A stretch of DNA of 49,133 nucleotides. Source: Marinomonas agarivorans. GTDB taxonomy: Bacteria > Pseudomonadota > Gammaproteobacteria > Pseudomonadales > Marinomonadaceae. Location of the stretch: positions 1 to 49,133 of the forward strand of contig NHNK02000022.1 in assembly GCA_002173415.2 (NCBI GenBank), given 5' to 3'. The notes under the pieces were generated by a model. That model was not told where the DNA came from. It ran no database searches and saw nothing but the letters and a program-made list of their open reading frames with translations. Positions 17,384 through 26,223 of the stretch are shown piece by piece (the first letter of the stretch is position 1; each line of letters opens with the position of its first letter). Position numbers and translations under genes: made by a program.

Positions 17384-17938
17384 ATGAAAAAACCTATAAC
17401 CGCTTTATTGGTCGTGCTTGTTTTATGTGGTTGTCAGCAAAAAGTGGATCTTGCTAAGGTTGTTGTTGCGGATGATTACATCAAATCAAGTTTGAGTTAT
17501 CGCAAACAAGGGGCCTTGGTCGCATTAAACAATGATCAGGTAAATTTAGAGGCTGCGGGCGTACAATATGCAATTGATTTGTCTATGCTCAGTGGCTATG
17601 ACTCCGGCAAAATGACGGTTTCTATCACTCCTTCTAAAGGGTTATACATTTTAGATGGTAACCAACATACGACTCGTCCTTTAGTAAAAGGAAAAATCAA
17701 ACTTCCTTACATTGTTAGTGCCAGCCAAGAAGGGCGTTATTACCTTTACGCTAATGTTAGTATTGAGCATGGAGGCAAAAATACTGCACGAGCATTAACT
17801 TTGATCGTGCAGGTTGGTGAAACAGCAACGCGAAAAACACAGCTGGCCATTGATGAGTCGGAGGTAAACCGTAAGCAAGATGGATCGGTAAACGAAACCA
17901 TTATCCTGTTGCCTGCCACCGAAGAAATCATTCAGTAA
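17384..17938 (+). CDS. Small lipoprotein, unknown function
   Basis: 184 residues. A lipoprotein signal (LLVVLVLCGC; lipid-modified Cys in LCGCQQ) is followed by a beta-rich domain with Val/Lys-rich strands (GKMTVSITPSKGLYIL, GRYYLYANVSIEHGGK). The fold looks immunoglobulin-like, but I do not recognise the family. It lies 28 bp after the metalloprotease on the same strand, so the two are probably co-expressed and may act together at the envelope, for example as protease and inhibitor or anchor (inference). Confidence 0.7.
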   Translation: MKKPITALLVVLVLCGCQQKVDLAKVVVADDYIKSSLSYRKQGALVALNNDQVNLEAAGVQYAIDLSMLSGYDSGKMTVSITPSKGLYILDGNQHTTRPLVKGKIKLPYIVSASQEGRYYLYANVSIEHGGKNTARALTLIVQVGETATRKTQLAIDESEVNRKQDGSVNETIILLPATEEIIQ

Positions 17939-17985
17939 TGCGGTAACGCTTTTTCTAATGTAGAGCTGCTGTAGCGTTTTTGGGG

Positions 17986-18876
17986 TTAATGGGAAACCTG
18001 TTGCCAAAATGCATTGATAATGGGGGTAGCAAGGCTTTTTTTCAGAGTAAATAACCCAACATCAAAGGCGTCTAACTCTGGTTGCACATCTAGAATACGT
18101 ACTTTATCGATTAACGGGCTGTTGTCTAATACAATTTTCGGCACGACGCCAACCCCAAACCCGAGTGATACCATGCTCACAATGGCTTCGTTGCCAGCGA
18201 CTTGAGCATAAATTTTGGGGGTAATACGCTTTTGGCGAAACCATTGATCAACCCGAGTTCTGGCAATGCCTTCTTCCGAAAGAATCATAGGAATCTGCCC
18301 CCAATCAATATCATGGGTTTGTACTCTGGTTAAATCCAATGGCAAACCATGCAATGGTGTATTGGGAATGATAAAAACCATTGGCGAGATAGCAATACGT
18401 TTAAATCTCATATTGGTTGGCAGAGTATTTGGTCGTACACCTATGGCAATATCTTCATGTCCTTCTAGCACTCTTACTAATGCTGGAGCAGGATCACCAG
18501 TGTGTAACTTCATTTCAATTTCTGGGTGCAGTTTGCGAAAATCACTTAAAATATCGTAGAGAAAACTGTAACTGGCGGTAACCGAACAATAGAGACTAAT
18601 TTCACCAACTAATTTCTCGCCATCCGTATTCAGCAGGCGTTTAAAATCACGCCATTGCAGTAGGCTTTCATTGGCATACCGATAAAAGAGTTCGCCTTCT
18701 GGAGTCAATTGAACCGAGCGATTATCACGGTTAAGTAACAGATAACCTATCTCTGCCTCAATATGTTTTATGTGCCGACTTAATGTGGAAGGGCTCATGT
18801 GAAAATGCTCACTAGTGCGGCCAAAATGTAATGTTTCTGCTAGATGACTAAAGAGGCGTAGCGATTTTATATCCAT
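17986..18876 (-). CDS. ilvY: LysR-type regulator IlvY
   Basis: 296 residues. The N-terminal HTH reads HFGRTSEHFHMSPSTLSRHI, very close to E. coli IlvY (HFGRSARAMHVSPSTLSRQI from memory). Further matches are FxCSVTAxYS (here LYCSVTASYSFLYDIL) and the effector-domain stretch GNEAIVSMVSLGFGVGVVPK. IlvY activates ilvC when acetolactate or acetohydroxybutyrate accumulates. In E. coli it is divergent from ilvC. Here no ilvC is adjacent, and the nearest pathway genes are ilvIH 2.5 kb away, with the protease pair between. Confidence 0.85.
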   Translation of the reverse strand: MDIKSLRLFSHLAETLHFGRTSEHFHMSPSTLSRHIKHIEAEIGYLLLNRDNRSVQLTPEGELFYRYANESLLQWRDFKRLLNTDGEKLVGEISLYCSVTASYSFLYDILSDFRKLHPEIEMKLHTGDPAPALVRVLEGHEDIAIGVRPNTLPTNMRFKRIAISPMVFIIPNTPLHGLPLDLTRVQTHDIDWGQIPMILSEEGIARTRVDQWFRQKRITPKIYAQVAGNEAIVSMVSLGFGVGVVPKIVLDNSPLIDKVRILDVQPELDAFDVGLFTLKKSLATPIINAFWQQVSH

Positions 18877-19004
18877 GACATTGTTCCAAAAATTGGCATG
18901 TTAAAAAATAAATATACCATTTTTTGCAAAAAAGCAGTGAGAAATGAATATTGAGATAAGAACGTTTGTGCTACAGAGCAGTGAATAGGGAAAGAAAAAT
19001 AGGA

Positions 19005-19034
19005 AAGCCAGTACCTAATTTACCGTACTGGCTT
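19005..19034 (-). terminator. Terminator of the leftward EamA gene
   Basis: AAGCCAGTAC (19005-19014) and GTACTGGCTT (19025-19034) form a perfect 10-bp stem with a 10-base loop. Reading leftward it is followed by TTCCTATTTTTC, so it probably ends transcription of the transporter gene at 19058. Confidence 0.75.
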
Positions 19035-19057
19035 GCATCAAAAGACGGGTATGTGGG

Positions 19058-19933
19058 TTATTTTTTCCGTCCTTCATAATGTGTAATAAAAGCAATCGCC
19101 GTAACAATAATGGCAGCTCCCAACCATAACTTACCCGGTGGTACCCAACCAAATACTAGCCAGCCGGCGAACACATTTAGAGGTAATTTCGCGTGATCAA
19201 AAGGTTGTACAAATGACGCATCAGCGATGGCATAAGCTTTTACAATCGCCCATTGTGCCAAAGCGGTGAAAATACCTGCACCAACTAGCAACCCCCAAGT
19301 CATTGACCCTGTTGGCATTTGCCACTCAGGTAGGGCTAATAAAAGGTTGAAAGGTGTCAATAAAACCAACAAGTAAACCAACATAGTACTAGGGGAATCA
19401 TTATGAGAGAGCTTTTTAACCATCAAGGAATAGATTGCCCAGAAAAACGCCGCGCCAACGGGTAGTAAGGTGGCCCAAGTAAAATTATCACTCCAAGGTT
19501 CAAGAATTAACATCGCCCCACAAAAACCAATCAAGGTTGCCAATGATCTAGCCGCGCCGACTTTTTCTTTTAAAAACAAACCAGAGCCAACAGTCGCAAA
19601 CAAGGGGGAAGTCATTAACAAAGCAATACCTTGCCAAATAGGGACGGGATAAGCTAACGCCCAAAGCCAAAGTTGTATACCGATAACAGAAAAAAGAACA
19701 CGTGTAGCATGCCAGCCGAAATGATTTGTTTTTAATGACTCTTTAATGCCAAGCTGTGTAAGCCAAGGTGTAATAACCAGCAACGCAATACCATACTGAA
19801 TGAACGCCACCATAGTGGAAGATAGTTGAAAAGTGATGCTGACATATTGAGCGATACTATTCACGACAGCGAACGCAAAGCCTGCCAGTAACATCCATAT
19901 CGCGCCTTGTATTGGAGAATGTGTATGAGCCAA
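19058..19933 (-). CDS. EamA/DMT-family transporter
   Basis: 291 residues with about ten membrane segments in two EamA repeats (first ~10-140, second ~150-285). It ends in the positively charged tail HYEGRKK. Such proteins export small metabolites or amino acids; the substrate cannot be read from sequence. It is divergent from a BenE-type transporter across 167 bp, which may hold shared control signals. Confidence 0.8.
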   Translation of the reverse strand: MAHTHSPIQGAIWMLLAGFAFAVVNSIAQYVSITFQLSSTMVAFIQYGIALLVITPWLTQLGIKESLKTNHFGWHATRVLFSVIGIQLWLWALAYPVPIWQGIALLMTSPLFATVGSGLFLKEKVGAARSLATLIGFCGAMLILEPWSDNFTWATLLPVGAAFFWAIYSLMVKKLSHNDSPSTMLVYLLVLLTPFNLLLALPEWQMPTGSMTWGLLVGAGIFTALAQWAIVKAYAIADASFVQPFDHAKLPLNVFAGWLVFGWVPPGKLWLGAAIIVTAIAFITHYEGRKK

Positions 19934-20100
19934 AATAGTGTACCTGTCTGTCTAAGGGTTAAAGATTAAGAGAATAAAGGAATATATGTATATGAACTGT
20001 TATCATTGCTCAGTCAAACTGGCGCCATAGTAGCTTATTGTACGAACAAATACACCCTATGAAGCAGTAGCAACCTTGATAATTTACTTAGGAGAATGAA

Positions 20101-21309
20101 GTGAAACACGTAGCACAATTATGGAACGATATAAGTTTAAGTGCCCTTGTTGCTGGTTTTGTTGTAGTTTTAGTGGGTTTTGCGAGTTCGGTGGCGATTA
20201 TTATTGAGGCCGCTCATAAAGTTGGAGCCGACCAAACGCTAGTCACTTCATGGATTATGGCGTTAGGGATAGGTATGGGCTTATCTTCTTTCTTTTTATC
20301 TCTTTATTACCGTATGCCAATTGTTACTGCTTGGTCGACACCGGGAGCGGCATTGTTAGTAACAAATATGACGGAAGTATCTTACTCTGAAGCCATTGGT
20401 GTGTTTATTTTTTCTGGCGTATTAACCATATTGGTTGGTATGTCAGGACTATTCCAAAAAATCATGTCGATTATCCCTTTCCCTATTGCTTGTGCAATGC
20501 TGGCTGGCATCTTGTTTCAGTTTGGTGTTCGTATTTTTGATTCTTTAGCGCAAGCACCTTACCTTGTTTGTGCCATGCTATTGGGATACCTAATAGCAAA
20601 ACGCTTTTTTCCGCGTTATGCCGTGTTGATTGTTTTGTTGATCGGTCTGTCGATTTGTTTATGGAATGGCGGCATGGTAATGCCCACGACAGAGGCTGGT
20701 TTTTTTACTTTTGATAGTTTGGTTTGGGTATCACCAGAATGGTCGCTAACGACTTTATTGGGGATTGGTTTACCGCTATTTGTTGTCACAATGACAGCGC
20801 AGAATATGCCAGGAGTCGTTGTATTAAGAGCTCATAAAGTAGAAACTTCCGCGTCACCTTTAATATCTTGGACAGGAATTACCACAACGCTTTTAGCACC
20901 ATTTGGTGGCTTTGCGTTTAACTTGGCGGCCATTACTGCGGCTATTAGTTTAGGCGAAGAAAGTCATAAAGAATTGAAAAAGCGCTATATCGCTGGATTA
21001 TCGGCAGGCATTTTCTATTGTTTAACAGGGATTACAGCGGTGAGTATTGTCGCATTTTTTACTGCTTTACCAGCCGCTATGGTTGCTGCATTGGCTGGTT
21101 TAGCGCTACTTGGAACCATTGGTTCAAATTTAAAGATGGCCTTAGAAAGTGATGCAACCAGAGAAGCTGCCTTAGTTACCTTTCTAGTCACAGTATCTGG
21201 TGTGTCATTTGCTGGCATTAACTCTGCGTTTTGGGGGATTGTATTTGGAGTGTTGTGTTTGCTGATTTTAAAAATCCAACTACCCAACGCCAATACGAGC
21301 CATAAGTAA
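20101..21309 (+). CDS. Benzoate/H+ symporter family transporter (BenE/YdcO type)
   Basis: 402 residues, 11-12 membrane segments. Family features include SSVAIIIEAAHKVGA, MPIVTAWSTPGAALL and PGVVVLRAHK near the N-terminal half and middle. The start is a GTG at 20101 with AGGAG 7 bases upstream; the ATG four bases earlier is out of frame. There are no benzoate catabolic genes nearby, so the aromatic substrate is only a family inference. Confidence 0.85.
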   Translation: MKHVAQLWNDISLSALVAGFVVVLVGFASSVAIIIEAAHKVGADQTLVTSWIMALGIGMGLSSFFLSLYYRMPIVTAWSTPGAALLVTNMTEVSYSEAIGVFIFSGVLTILVGMSGLFQKIMSIIPFPIACAMLAGILFQFGVRIFDSLAQAPYLVCAMLLGYLIAKRFFPRYAVLIVLLIGLSICLWNGGMVMPTTEAGFFTFDSLVWVSPEWSLTTLLGIGLPLFVVTMTAQNMPGVVVLRAHKVETSASPLISWTGITTTLLAPFGGFAFNLAAITAAISLGEESHKELKKRYIAGLSAGIFYCLTGITAVSIVAFFTALPAAMVAALAGLALLGTIGSNLKMALESDATREAALVTFLVTVSGVSFAGINSAFWGIVFGVLCLLILKIQLPNANTSHK

Positions 21310-21335
21310 TGTTGCTTGAGTAGAAAAGCGTTTAT

Positions 21336-22025
21336 TTATTGCGGTAAATAAATTTTTAAGCTAGCGCCGCCTAAGGTTTCAGACGAGGCTTTTTCAATGT
21401 AGCCATGTTGTTTATTGTTGCTATGGGCTTTGGCGGTCAGTTCCGCAAAATGTAGCCCTAAGGAAGTGTTGTATTCTGTCAATACACTACCTTCATCTTC
21501 AGTATTATCAAAACCGCAACCATCATCTTCAGTATTATCAAAACCGCAACCATCATCTTCAATACTGATAACTAGAAAATGATCGACTTTCTCGGCTTTG
21601 AAAATAATCTGTTTATGGGCAAAACGCAGAGCGTTATAAAACCCTGTGCTGATAACAGAAATCAACAACCTCTCATCAAATATACCAATTAGATTAGCAT
21701 CACAGATAAAGGTTAAACCAATTTTATGCTCTTTTGCTGATGGCTTTAATACAAACACTTGCTCGTCTAAAAAGTCATCTACAGCGTAAGTGTCACATTG
21801 TATGTCATAACCATTCGATGCCAGCTTATACAGATAGAGATATTCTACCCAACAGTCATTTAAGCGCTTTAAATCACTTTCAATGTTATCTAATTGTTCG
21901 TACATAGTGTCAGATGGCGGGAAGTTGCTTTTTGCCGTCTGAGTTTGAAACATGAGATGGCCAACGGTATTTTTACTTTCATGGATTAAGCTAGCGAGCA
22001 GGGTTCCTATATCAAGTTTATTCAT
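21336..22025 (-). CDS. Soluble histidine-kinase-like ATPase with duplicated G1 box
   Basis: 229 residues without membrane segments. A short helical region has HESKNTVGHL (His14, resembling an H-box). It is followed by a HATPase_c domain: N-box around FYNALRFAHKQI, G1 box EDDGCGFDNT and G2 region NTSLGLHFAELTAKAHS, ending GGASLKIYLP. The G1 box occurs twice in a row because of a 30-bp in-frame tandem duplication (21501-21560), adding ten residues to the ATP lid region. The gene overlaps the REC-TPR gene by 8 bp, so the two are very likely a signalling pair. Whether ATP binding survives the duplication is unknown. Confidence 0.75.
   Translation of the reverse strand: MNKLDIGTLLASLIHESKNTVGHLMFQTQTAKSNFPPSDTMYEQLDNIESDLKRLNDCWVEYLYLYKLASNGYDIQCDTYAVDDFLDEQVFVLKPSAKEHKIGLTFICDANLIGIFDERLLISVISTGFYNALRFAHKQIIFKAEKVDHFLVISIEDDGCGFDNTEDDGCGFDNTEDEGSVLTEYNTSLGLHFAELTAKAHSNNKQHGYIEKASSETLGGASLKIYLPQ
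21493..21560 (-). repeat. 30-bp in-frame tandem duplication in the kinase ATP-binding box
   Basis: The unit AGTATTATCAAAACCGCAAC plus CATCATCTTC occupies 21501-21530 and again 21531-21560, identical in both copies. The preceding 8 bases (21493-21500) repeat the unit's end. The identity implies a recent duplication, and the frame is kept. Confidence 0.95.
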
Positions 22026-23250
22026 TGCTATCTCCTACGCTTTCTATTCCCAAGAGTGGAGCGCAAGCTGCTTCGAACTCCTTGGGAGGGGGGAGTGCTG
22101 AGTTAGAACTAATGTCTTTGTTCCAAGCGGTAAAACTTAGTGTGGCGCGTTGTAAATCATTTAAAGCCAAATAAAGTTCGATTTCTGTTTGGTAAACTTG
22201 TGCTTTAGCTTCAGGCTGATGCATAAAGCGTTTTTGAGCTCTCGCTACAGAACTCTGAAAACTGTCAAGTTGCTTAGTTTGCAACTGACCATTTTCTGCC
22301 ATACCTAAGAATGTTTTTAAATGATTTATGGTTATGCTGTAATGGTTGTGTACAGAATATCGGCCTAAAAATACCGCTTTACGATAAGCGCCTTCTGCAA
22401 CGTCATAATTTCCCATTTCCATACTCAAACGACCTAATTCCATTTGTCGCAAGATTGCTTTGGGTGACTTTTCTATGGCTTCCAATAGAGTTGCATGGGC
22501 TTCTTCTTTTTTATTTTGTTTCAATAAACATTTTGCTAACCAATCATAAGCATTAACAAAAAAGCGATTATCCAAGGTTAATTGACGAAAACGAGGTTCA
22601 GCTTCATCGTATTGGTCTTTAAAAAAATAGGCTTTGGCTAATCCAAATAAGGCCCACGGCATTTTTCTATCTGCCATAGCTTCTGAAAAAAGCTCAATTG
22701 CTTGATCGTATTCTTTTAGTTCAAGATAACAATCCCCTTTAATGCGTGTGCATTTTGATTCGAGATAGGGGTAAGTTTTTAGTGCTTCATCGGCAGCTTT
22801 AATGGCTGCACGGTAATCTTTATTATCAAGCGCTTGATTAACATCGTAGAGTTTGATTTTAGTCTCGATCAGTTTTTGTAGACGACGCTGTAACAAGGCT
22901 TGTGAGAAAGGCTTAGTAATATAACCGTCGGGTTGGTATTCAATGGCACCCATAACCATTTCTATTGATGTTTCTGCGGTTACCATTAAATAACTTGATG
23001 TGTTTGGGATAAGTTCAGAATGCCTCACTTCCTCTAGTAGTTGTTGTCCATCTTTTCCATTGCCTAGATTGTAGTCAGAAAATACAACATCATAACGTCG
23101 TGATTTGAGCAACTCTATCGCTGTTTCAGCCTTCATGGCGACATCAATGTCAACAAAACCAAAATCAGTTAGCATCTTTTTCTGTAGAATTCTGGCTTCA
23201 GCCATATCCTCAATGATTAATGCTTTTTGTTTGGAATAATCTGTTGTCAT
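22018..23250 (-). CDS. Response-regulator receiver plus TPR-repeat protein
   Basis: 410 residues. Receiver domain (~8-130): acidic pair in ALIIEDMAEARIL, phosphoacceptor Asp in DVVFSDYNLG, Thr in MVTAETS and Lys in YITKPFS. From about residue 140 to 330 there are several TPR repeats (for example DYRAAIKAADEALKTYP, EYDQAIELFSEAM, NKKEEAHATLLEAI, NYDVAEGAYRKAV). There is no DNA-binding or enzymatic output domain, so the output is probably protein-protein contact. It overlaps the kinase-like gene and sits 29 bp after yacG. Confidence 0.85.
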   Translation of the reverse strand: MTTDYSKQKALIIEDMAEARILQKKMLTDFGFVDIDVAMKAETAIELLKSRRYDVVFSDYNLGNGKDGQQLLEEVRHSELIPNTSSYLMVTAETSIEMVMGAIEYQPDGYITKPFSQALLQRRLQKLIETKIKLYDVNQALDNKDYRAAIKAADEALKTYPYLESKCTRIKGDCYLELKEYDQAIELFSEAMADRKMPWALFGLAKAYFFKDQYDEAEPRFRQLTLDNRFFVNAYDWLAKCLLKQNKKEEAHATLLEAIEKSPKAILRQMELGRLSMEMGNYDVAEGAYRKAVFLGRYSVHNHYSITINHLKTFLGMAENGQLQTKQLDSFQSSVARAQKRFMHQPEAKAQVYQTEIELYLALNDLQRATLSFTAWNKDISSNSALPPPKEFEAACAPLLGIESVGDSNE

Positions 23251-23279
23251 ATAAAATCTGCTTTTTCACAAGGTTCTTT

Positions 23280-23519
23280 CTATAGCATAGATGAATCTTG
23301 TGTTTCTTCTATCATACTGGAAAAAACTTCATCTTCTTCAGAGTGTTTTTGCGGAATGGCGTAGGTGCCTGCTGCCCATTCACCTAAGTCAATTAGTTTG
23401 CATCGTTCGCTACAGAAGGGGCGGAAACGATTTTCGGGAGACCAAATGATTTGTTTTTGACATGTAGGACATGCAATCTTACTTTGTCGGGAGTTAGTTA
23501 TATTGCTGTTTTTTGTCAT
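23280..23519 (-). CDS. yacG: DNA gyrase inhibitor YacG (zinc-binding)
   Basis: 79 residues, slightly longer than E. coli YacG. Zinc ligands are CPTC and FCSERC, followed by the signature [15 protein letters not shown]. YacG binds GyrB. Its start overlaps the end of coaE by 26 bp, the usual coaE-yacG coupling. Confidence 0.93.
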   Translation of the reverse strand: MTKNSNITNSRQSKIACPTCQKQIIWSPENRFRPFCSERCKLIDLGEWAAGTYAIPQKHSEEDEVFSSMIEETQDSSML

Positions 23520-24126
23520 TCGCTAATGCTCTTAATTTCTGATCTAACGTGAAGATTTTTTGATCCAACTCGGCTTCGTTGTCATTATTATCAATGATAG
23601 CATCTGATCGCTGACGACGCTGCTTATCGGTTAGTTGACTGGCAATAATAGCATTGGCGATGCTTTCATCAATGTTGTCTCGTTCACACACGCGTTTTAG
23701 TTGACGCTTTTTTTCGATGCTAATCGTAATAGTATAGTCACAAATTTTATTTTTTTCGGTTTCAAATAGTAAAGGATGTACAAGCAAAATATAAGGAGAT
23801 TGACTTGTTTCAATGTATTCTAATAAGCGTGAGTGGATAGCCGGATGCGTGAGTGATTCCAACCAGGCTTTCTCCTGTTCATTTTGAAAAATAATATGAC
23901 GTAGTTGACGTCGATCTAAACTGCCATCAGTTAAGAGAATATCATTGCCATAGCGACTTTTAATTGCCTCTAGGCAAGGTGTCCCAGAGGCAACAACTTC
24001 TCTGGCAATATGGTCAACATCAAAGGCATCTATGCCAAATTGACTAAGCTTATTAGCAACGGTTGTTTTGCCAGAACCAATACCACCGGTTAAACCAACA
24101 ATGTACTTATTTTTAAAAACGGTCAT
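23494..24126 (-). CDS. coaE: Dephospho-CoA kinase
   Basis: 210 residues. P-loop GGIGSGKT at 14-21 ([18 protein letters not shown]), the dephospho-CoA-binding [10 protein letters not shown] and the lid region with RCERDNI-type sequence ([11 protein letters not shown]). It phosphorylates dephospho-CoA in the last step of coenzyme A synthesis. The ATG shares its first base with the pilD stop (TAATG), so the genes are translationally coupled. Confidence 0.95.
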   Translation of the reverse strand: MTVFKNKYIVGLTGGIGSGKTTVANKLSQFGIDAFDVDHIAREVVASGTPCLEAIKSRYGNDILLTDGSLDRRQLRHIIFQNEQEKAWLESLTHPAIHSRLLEYIETSQSPYILLVHPLLFETEKNKICDYTITISIEKKRQLKRVCERDNIDESIANAIIASQLTDKQRRQRSDAIIDNNDNEAELDQKIFTLDQKLRALANDKKQQYN

Positions 24127-24971
24127 TAGAAAATAAAACCAAATACGTGAGTCAAAAAGGTGACTGAAAAGTATGCTTCAGTCATAAAAATTATTATGGC
24201 AGCAAGCGCTAAAAAAGGTCCAAATGAAATTGTCTGATGAACCTTTTTTTGCGTGGCAAGTGCATAAAATATTCCCAGCAGGCTTGCTAAAAAAATGACA
24301 CTAAATAATGAACTTAACCCTAACCATGCCCCCAACCCAGCAAGTAATTTAGCATCCCCTAAACCAATCGCTTCTACATTTCGAAATACAAGGTAAATCT
24401 GGCGTAATAAAGCAACCAGTAAGTAGCCAATAAGCATGGCAATAACATGCTCTCTTAGCACTACCGATGTTGCCGTGATGATAGTGTAAAGTAGCCCGAG
24501 ACCTAACAAAGTAAAATTTAATTGATCTGGTATCCATTGATGTCGCCAATCAACCAGACTAATAGTAACTAATACCGAAAATAAAGCACTTAGAGTAACA
24601 AGCTCAATATAGGTGTTGGATAGCCAGACTAGAGGTAAGCAGATGGCAAGCACGGCCAACTCAATAAAGAGATAGCCAGGAGAAACCGAGGCATTACAAT
24701 ATCGACAGCGTCCTCTCTGGAATAAAAAACTTAACACAGGGATTAAATCTTTAACTGCTAGAGAGTGTTGGCAGTGTTGACAAACCGATCGACCACGATA
24801 GAAAGAAACGGGTTCAGGTTCATTAAACTCCAACTCCAACAGATTGTGTGCTTCTTTGCGCCATAAATATTCTTCATGGGCAGGTACTCTAGCAACGTAA
24901 GCGGTAATCGCACTGCCTAAACACAAAAAAAAGATGCCGGCGAAAATAGAAAATAAAATAGTGACTTCCAA
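24126..24971 (-). CDS. pilD: Type IV prepilin peptidase/N-methyltransferase
   Basis: 281 residues with about eight membrane segments. The N-terminal domain has two CxxC pairs (CQHC, CRYC) that bind zinc. The two catalytic aspartates of family A24 are in LVDWRHQWIPD and GLGDAKLLAGLGAWLG. It cleaves and N-methylates prepilins in the inner membrane. It sits in the same run as the PilB/PilC-like and prepilin-like genes, separated from pilC by 173 bp. Confidence 0.94.
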   Translation of the reverse strand: MEVTILFSIFAGIFFLCLGSAITAYVARVPAHEEYLWRKEAHNLLELEFNEPEPVSFYRGRSVCQHCQHSLAVKDLIPVLSFLFQRGRCRYCNASVSPGYLFIELAVLAICLPLVWLSNTYIELVTLSALFSVLVTISLVDWRHQWIPDQLNFTLLGLGLLYTIITATSVVLREHVIAMLIGYLLVALLRQIYLVFRNVEAIGLGDAKLLAGLGAWLGLSSLFSVIFLASLLGIFYALATQKKVHQTISFGPFLALAAIIIFMTEAYFSVTFLTHVFGFIF

Positions 24972-25075
24972 TAGGAGCTCCTAATTCAATGTAATCAAAC
25001 TCAATGTAACGAGGGAAGGGGAGAATAAGTCTTCCCTAGTATTATAAGCATTTCTACGTCATGGTTATTTCAATG

Positions 25076-25126
25076 CGTTCTAATAAATGACACGTTCTAA
25101 TAAGTGCTATGTTCTAATAAGTGATG
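25076..25126 (-). repeat. 17-bp tandem repeats after pilC
   Basis: Three consecutive 17-bp units: CGTTCTAATAAATGACA, CGTTCTAATAAGTGCTA and TGTTCTAATAAGTGATG. A decayed fourth unit approaches the pilC stop codon at 25145. No function is evident. Confidence 0.75.
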
Positions 25127-25144
25127 TGCTAGCTTTAATGAGTG

Positions 25145-26212
25145 TTATGGCAGCTCTAATAACGGACGATAAATCTCGATTAATGTTTGACTAACAAATA
25201 CACCTGCAACAAATAAGGCAACAATAGGCGCGATTTTTTCGGCGATATTGAGCTGTTGTTGCCATTGTTTTTCATGTAAATATGATGCTTTTGTTAATGC
25301 TCGGTTTATATCGCCAGTGTGTATTGACGCATCAAGTGCCAGCCGCGACTCTTTTGGAAACCAACTTGCTGGAAAACTATCCATGTAATGGTTCCCTAAT
25401 CGTAATTTATAGTACACAACTAATAAATCCCTTCGTATAACCTGATTACTAAAATGGAACGGTAATATGGTAAAACTCGTTTGTAGTGGGTTGCCAACTC
25501 GGGTTGATGCAGTAAGAAGGCTAAACAGTTTGTGCAAACGGAATGACTTGGAAAACGTTTCTATTAGCTGAATGGAAAGGTGGCTACGTAAAACATAGAT
25601 CCCTGCTAATTCCAGCAGACTTACTCCAATGTAATACATTGTCGGTTGCCATGAAAATGTGGATACTTCCGTTTGCATTTGGCCGTTTACTAACCACATC
25701 AACATGGCCATTTGGATGATAAAAGCAGGATAAATAACACTTTTAATAAGGCTTACTTGCCAACCATTCAATTCGGTTACTTGTTGATGCATATGGGTTA
25801 AATTATGGCGTAATTGTTCAGGGGTAATATTTTCAACAAACAAATCACAGTATAAGTGCAGTTGTTGATGAACAATGGCTTTAAAAGCATGATTGAAAGG
25901 TGTGCCCTGCAATAATGCAGCCCCAAGAGCCAAAGAGGTAAGACGTATTTTTTTATGGCTAGAATCCTGCTGTAGATGTGATAACACCTGATGAAGTTTC
26001 AAACCTGCTTCCAGGCCTTTTGTTAACTCTAACAGCAATAAGGATAGATCTTTTGCCTTTAGTCTAGGGATTTTTGTGGGCACAATTTCATATATTTCAC
26101 TTTGCTCTATTTTATGTGCCATTGCGAATTGTGTTAAATAAGCCTGTTCGTAAGAGTCGTAGTATTGGAGAGTTTTCTGCTTATTTGAGTCAATGAGATA
26201 AAACCAGTTCAT
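25145..26212 (-). CDS. pilC: Type IV pilus inner-membrane platform protein, PilC-like
   Basis: 355 residues, shorter than the usual ~400. It has the layout of the T2SSF/PilC family: a cytoplasmic domain (KDLSLLLLELTKGLEAGLKL), a membrane segment (SVIYPAFIIQMAMLMWLV), a second cytoplasmic domain (HTGDINRALTKASYLHEKQW) and a C-terminal segment (IAPIVALFVAGVFVSQTLIEIYRPLLELP). The N-terminal ~50 residues are divergent. Start ATG has GGAGC upstream. It lies 11 bp after the PilB-like gene. Confidence 0.85.
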   Translation of the reverse strand: MNWFYLIDSNKQKTLQYYDSYEQAYLTQFAMAHKIEQSEIYEIVPTKIPRLKAKDLSLLLLELTKGLEAGLKLHQVLSHLQQDSSHKKIRLTSLALGAALLQGTPFNHAFKAIVHQQLHLYCDLFVENITPEQLRHNLTHMHQQVTELNGWQVSLIKSVIYPAFIIQMAMLMWLVNGQMQTEVSTFSWQPTMYYIGVSLLELAGIYVLRSHLSIQLIETFSKSFRLHKLFSLLTASTRVGNPLQTSFTILPFHFSNQVIRRDLLVVYYKLRLGNHYMDSFPASWFPKESRLALDASIHTGDINRALTKASYLHEKQWQQQLNIAEKIAPIVALFVAGVFVSQTLIEIYRPLLELP

Positions 26213-26223
26213 GCAATTTGCTC

